DNA from: JBEVNR01 sp040507985
Lineage (GTDB): Bacteria; Pseudomonadota; Alphaproteobacteria; Rickettsiales; UBA6187
Assembly (NCBI GenBank): GCA_040507985.1
Contig: JBEVNR010000049.1
Span: forward strand, 1-53,841
Length of the DNA: 53,841 bases
Reading direction: 5' to 3'
Shown here: piece by piece, positions 50,927 through 53,841 of the stretch
How the letters are laid out: each line of letters opens with the position of its first letter
How positions within the stretch are numbered: the first letter of the stretch is position 1
The notes under the pieces: generated by a model
What the model was told of the DNA's origin: nothing
The model's database searches: none
Seen by the model: the letters and a program-made list of their open reading frames with translations, nothing else
Position numbers and translations under genes: made by a program

Positions 50927-52207
50927 ATGCCTTCGTTATTGTCGCTCCGTTGCCGTTTTTCCTTGCCTTTTTCCGACGTGACCTTGCCGGAGGGGGCAAA
51001 TTTTCCGATCGTCGAGCTTGCGGCGCACAAAAGCGAAGTAAGGCGCTTTCTTAGGGCGGTTTTCGGCGCCGGTTTTAAGGCGCTCGTCGTCGCCGACGAA
51101 AATACGTATGGGGCGGCAAAGGAGTTTTTAGGCGACGTTCCGGGCGAAAGGATGGTTTTTCCTGACGGCCTCGCCCCTCGCCGCGCCTTTGCGACGCAAA
51201 TCAAAGAGCGCGTAAAGGAAAAATCAGGCGTTCTGGCCGTCGGCGCCGGAACGGTGAACGATCTCTGCAAGGCGGCGGCGCACGACGCCGGAAAACCTTA
51301 CGCGTATTTGCCCACGGCCTTATCGATGAACGGGCTATGCTCGTCCAATGCCTCCATCATAGAGAAAAACGGGAAAAAATCGTCCGTTACGGCGCGCCCT
51401 CCCGTCGCTCTGTTGTTTATGCCGGAGATATGGAAAAACGCCCCGCCGCGTCTATGGAAAAGCGGATTGGCCGATTTGTCGTGCTACGCTTCGTGTCGGT
51501 TCGACTGGTTGCTCTCCCATTGCCTGGCGGACACTCCCTATGACGAAACGCTTTTTACTTGTCTTCGGCCTTTACTGCCGAATGCGCCTCGCGACGTTGC
51601 CGATTTGGTCGCAGCGAAAGACGAGGCGCTGCTACGGTTGGCGTTGGCGCTGTGCGTCTCGGGAGCGACCATGAACGCCGCCGGCGGTAGCATGCCCGCC
51701 AGCCAGTCGGAACATCTGATATGCCATGCCTTCGACATGGCGAAGCCGCGCAACCTTCTTCTTCACGGAGAAAAAATCGCCGCCGCCGCCGCCTATACGC
51801 TGGCGTTGCAGCGGCGATTTCTGCAAAAAGAAACGTTTGTCGCCGTCAATGCCGGGCGTTATCGACGCGCGGCCTATCGTTCCCTGGCCTTAGCGCGTCG
51901 CCTTTCCGCCTTTCGTCCGCATGTAGCCTTCATGAAGAAAACGGCGGAGCGCAAAGCCGCGCTTTTTCCCAATAACCTGCCCGATGCCGAAGAAAAAATG
52001 GCGCGGTTTTTCCTCGCTTTCGGAGAAGAGGGAAAGCGCGAACACGTGCGAACCATGGAGCTGTACGCGTCTCCCTTATTTTCACGAACGATAAGGCGCA
52101 CCGTATTATGCGATTCCGCCATAGCGGCGGCGGCTCCTTTGCTACGCGAGCGCATGACGATATTAGACCTCTGCGAAAACAACGACGTTGCTTCCCTAGG
52201 CAAGTAA
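50927..52207 (+). CDS. Glycerol-1-phosphate-dehydrogenase-like enzyme (AraM/EgsA group)
   Basis: A 426-residue member of the iron/zinc alcohol-dehydrogenase superfamily. KALVVADENTYG and GVLAVGAGTVNDLCKAAAHDAG form the NAD(P) site; YAYLPTALSMNGLCSSNASI matches the glycerol-1-phosphate dehydrogenase signature. Metal ligands are an Asp in KSGLADLSCYASCRFDW and two His in SQSEHLICHAFDM and NLLLHGEKIAAAA. The enzyme would reduce dihydroxyacetone phosphate to sn-glycerol 1-phosphate, the enantiomer used by archaea, or a related polyol. The family is scattered in bacteria (AraM). No arabinose or lipid genes are nearby. The ATG at 50927 is 24 codons into the longest frame. Confidence 0.8.
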   Translation: MPSLLSLRCRFSLPFSDVTLPEGANFPIVELAAHKSEVRRFLRAVFGAGFKALVVADENTYGAAKEFLGDVPGERMVFPDGLAPRRAFATQIKERVKEKSGVLAVGAGTVNDLCKAAAHDAGKPYAYLPTALSMNGLCSSNASIIEKNGKKSSVTARPPVALLFMPEIWKNAPPRLWKSGLADLSCYASCRFDWLLSHCLADTPYDETLFTCLRPLLPNAPRDVADLVAAKDEALLRLALALCVSGATMNAAGGSMPASQSEHLICHAFDMAKPRNLLLHGEKIAAAAAYTLALQRRFLQKETFVAVNAGRYRRAAYRSLALARRLSAFRPHVAFMKKTAERKAALFPNNLPDAEEKMARFFLAFGEEGKREHVRTMELYASPLFSRTIRRTVLCDSAIAAAAPLLRERMTILDLCENNDVASLGK

Positions 52208-52386
52208 TTTATTGAATCGTTTTTTTTGTTCGGAGCCAGCGATTCTAATTTTTATTTCTCGAACAAGTATTTGCGCCGGGCAATACGGGAGAGCGCTTCA
52301 TATCGTTACCGAAATTTACTGCTAACGAACGGCTGCGGTCGAATCTATCGACGGCGATATGCGGAAAAGGTAAGCCATAGGCGGAT

Positions 52387-53373
52387 TTAGATAGCTGCGG
52401 CAAGGACGAGCGGCATAATTGCACCAAGGCAGGGAACAATAAATTCATTCCCGCCGGACGTCGGGCTAGGGCTTGGGGTGGAGATCAACGAAAAGGTAGG
52501 CGTTTCCAAGCTTGTCGTCGTTGTGTTTGCATGCGAAGTTGTTTTCGCCGAGGAGGGAGACGAAAGCGAAACGGTCGACAAAACGACGGGAGGTTTTGTC
52601 AACGTAACGGGAGTATAGGTAGGCGTCGAGCTTTTAACGGAACGCGTCGAGGTAGCCGAAGCGACGGGTTTCTTAAGTAAGGCCGCCGCCAGTAGTTTAA
52701 CGGAATTGTCGATGACTTCCCTAGGAATCGCCGTGCAGTTTAGGGTTATATTTTCCGCATCGCGTGAAACGGAAAGCGAACCTTCGAATAGAGACTCCAA
52801 AAATGCGTGGTATGTCAGTTTTAGCGTATCTTTGAAATCATCCATATCAAACTCTTGGAACAACGAATTGATAAGGTCCCGGAATGCATCCGACGAGGCG
52901 TCGTCGAGAAGCTCCAAGCCATCGATCCATGCATCGTCCACTATCACGCGCCAATACCAGTACATGGTCGATGCGTGCCTAAGAGACATAAATTTCAAAA
53001 CTTTCGCCGTCACGTTAAGCATCGTCGAGCGAAATCCGACGACGATTTTTCCGGAGTCGGAGACTTCGACGAAGATTGTCAGCGTCTCGGACGCAAACGA
53101 CCATAATTGGGAGAGGACGGGGTCGAGGGCAAGAGGAAGCGTGTCGCCGAATTCCAAGAGAGACGGACTCACTTCGACGAACGATTTTCCGGGCAGGGAG
53201 AAGCGAGTGAGATTTCCCGCAAGAGGAAGCGACGTGATCGGACATCCGTCCGACTTCGGCGGTTCGGGCGCGCGAGCGATGAGGGAGGGCGAAAACATTT
53301 CAAACGGAGAGCCGATTGAAAAGGCATTTCCAAGAACGGCAGTCGCAGCGAGCGTAAAGATCGGAAAGCGCAT
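52387..53373 (-). CDS. Secreted orphan with GPI-anchor-like layout
   Basis: A 328-residue protein of unknown family. Residues 1-18 (MRFPIFTLAATAVLGNAF) form a signal peptide. The folded part (about 40-235) has no domain that I recognise. Residues about 239-307 are a Ser/Thr/Pro-rich stalk, and the chain ends in a hydrophobic segment (311-328, FIVPCLGAIMPLVLAAAI) with no charged residue after it. SGGN at 306-309 just before it resembles an omega site. Five N-x-S/T sequons are present (N54, N120, N208, N212, N283). This is the plan of a eukaryotic, especially fungal, GPI-anchored glycoprotein, not of a bacterial one. The leader has no ribosome site, and the last 20 bases before the ATG are 75% pyrimidine. 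It could be a host-derived gene, a mimic, or chance; I cannot name a function. Confidence 0.72.
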   Translation of the reverse strand: MRFPIFTLAATAVLGNAFSIGSPFEMFSPSLIARAPEPPKSDGCPITSLPLAGNLTRFSLPGKSFVEVSPSLLEFGDTLPLALDPVLSQLWSFASETLTIFVEVSDSGKIVVGFRSTMLNVTAKVLKFMSLRHASTMYWYWRVIVDDAWIDGLELLDDASSDAFRDLINSLFQEFDMDDFKDTLKLTYHAFLESLFEGSLSVSRDAENITLNCTAIPREVIDNSVKLLAAALLKKPVASATSTRSVKSSTPTYTPVTLTKPPVVLSTVSLSSPSSAKTTSHANTTTTSLETPTFSLISTPSPSPTSGGNEFIVPCLGAIMPLVLAAAI

Positions 53374-53594
53374 CGTGAAGAAGGTTGGCGAGGACGAGCT
53401 TTCAAGCGTAACGATTTTTCTTCGAGCCGTCAGCGGAAGAGAACCTGAATTTCACACAGTAAAAACGTAAACGTTTTTTTTGCTAAAATCTTCAGGACGG
53501 AATGTAAGGTATATTTTACAACATGTTTTAATCAAACGCTACGCGAAAATTTGGGACGTGTGGCGAAGATCGGTCGCCGGAAAAGAAGCGACGT

Positions 53595-53744
53595 ATGGCA
53601 AAATTCAACGAATTCACAGATGAGAAGTTTTATTTGCACCTTAAAGAGTCGGAATGGCGTTTTAATTACAGGCATAATAGCATTTCCTCTTTCTTGTTAA
53701 AGGAAGTTAGAAGCCGTCACTCAATTTATTTAACTAATAATTAA
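53595..53744 (+). pseudogene. C-terminal fragment of an IS1595-type transposase
   Basis: Forty-nine codons encode MAKFNEFTDEKFYLHLKESE and WRFNYRHNSISSFLLKEV. This is the well-known tail of IS1595-group DDE transposases (KRRLAKFNG, then YLHLKECEWRFNHR). Codons just upstream give KKRR in frame, but no catalytic domain precedes it, so only about a sixth of the protein remains. It is a scar of an old insertion. Confidence 0.75.
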
Positions 53745-53795
53745 CCATAAGAATTTATAAATATCGCTTAAAGAATCGTAACTTGGGACGGCAAT

Positions 53796-53841
53796 ATGAG
53801 CTAGGAAAGCGATTTAAGCGACGAACAATGGGAACGGATCG
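53796..53841 (+). pseudogene. Start of an IS5-type transposase with an in-frame stop, cut by the window edge
   Basis: ATG at 53796 opens MS, then TAG at 53802-53804, then ESDLSDEQWERI. The last part is the typical N-terminus of IS5-family transposases (SDLTDEQW). The early stop suggests a dead copy unless translation starts elsewhere, for example at a non-ATG codon after the stop. The rest lies beyond the window. Confidence 0.6.

Noticed and set aside
52163..52182. Partial copy of the IS5-like end inside the 50927-52207 gene
   Set aside because: The match is imperfect and lies in conserved-frame coding sequence near the gene end; chance resemblance is more likely.
53373..53373. Homology of the orphan's N-terminus to the yeast alpha-factor leader (both begin MRFP)
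   Set aside because: Only a few residues of a signal peptide agree, and signal peptides are too loose to show descent.
1..53841. tRNA, rRNA, tmRNA or CRISPR loci
   Set aside because: Reading for conserved T-loop strings and arrays found nothing convincing. A dedicated covariance-model search was not possible.

Overview
The window is one continuous piece of an alphaproteobacterial chromosome. It is dense with single-copy housekeeping genes at roughly 55-60% GC. Placement rests on a DivK-PleD response-regulator pair, a TTAA-N7-TTAA CtrA-type site, a short-form HisG with a separate HisZ, CcmG/CcmH, RatA behind LipA, ClpP-ClpX, and a terminase/NlpC-P60 pair of the gene-transfer-agent kind. The organism makes histidine, LPS (KdsA, an LpxR-like enzyme) and probably a nonulosonic-acid-type sugar, so it is not extremely reduced. 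The scattered orphan genes, decayed gene copies and miniature transposon-like repeats would fit a host-associated lineage. I cannot name the genus.

Layout. 0.4-2.2 kb: an orphan gene with a Gln/Pro repeat. 2.5-9.7 kb: carB, divK-pleD, and hisG-hisD on the other strand. 9.9-14.3 kb: a Pro-rich OmpA-domain protein, a GNAT enzyme, a small conserved protein behind a CtrA-type box, and ccmG-ccmH. 14.3-17.5 kb: a scarred region with two decayed 3' ends of an auxin-efflux-carrier (AEC) permease, a 136-bp inverted-repeat element and two orphan genes, followed by the intact permease. 17.5-21.8 kb: eno, kdsA, sufC-sufD. 22-24 kb: another orphan, a degraded stretch and marC. 24.6-28.5 kb: a cytidylyltransferase and PseC-type aminotransferase pair, mgtE and an ArsR regulator. 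28.6-35.2 kb: pstS, rppH, a Rap1a-like protein, ppa, an HU-like gene, hisZ, a glycosyltransferase, lipA and ratA. 35.3-41.6 kb: a second miniature element, clpP-clpX, an orphan with a CCCH-type zinc-finger pattern, and gltA-glmM. 41.9-46 kb: lepB-rnc, and a csbD/yqjD/yqjE/lpxR-like stress-envelope run. 46.4-52.2 kb: a tandem-fused D-Ala-D-Ala ligase, the terminase-NlpC/P60 pair and a glycerol-1-phosphate-dehydrogenase-like enzyme. 52.4-53.8 kb: a secreted protein with the layout of a eukaryotic GPI-anchored protein, then two transposase fragments.

The most unusual signal is a set of six unrelated orphan genes (359-2227, 14564-15358, 15673-16344, 22047-23210, 38049-38792, 52387-53373). They lack Shine-Dalgarno sequences. 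Most start behind pyrimidine-rich leaders. All have a purine at -3 and four have G at +4, which resembles a Kozak context. Several have eukaryote-like protein features: a Q/P repeat, a CCCH finger, an N-glycosylation/GPI-like layout, and coiled coils. They look like a dispersed set of host-directed or host-derived genes under bacterial promoters. This is inference from sequence alone.
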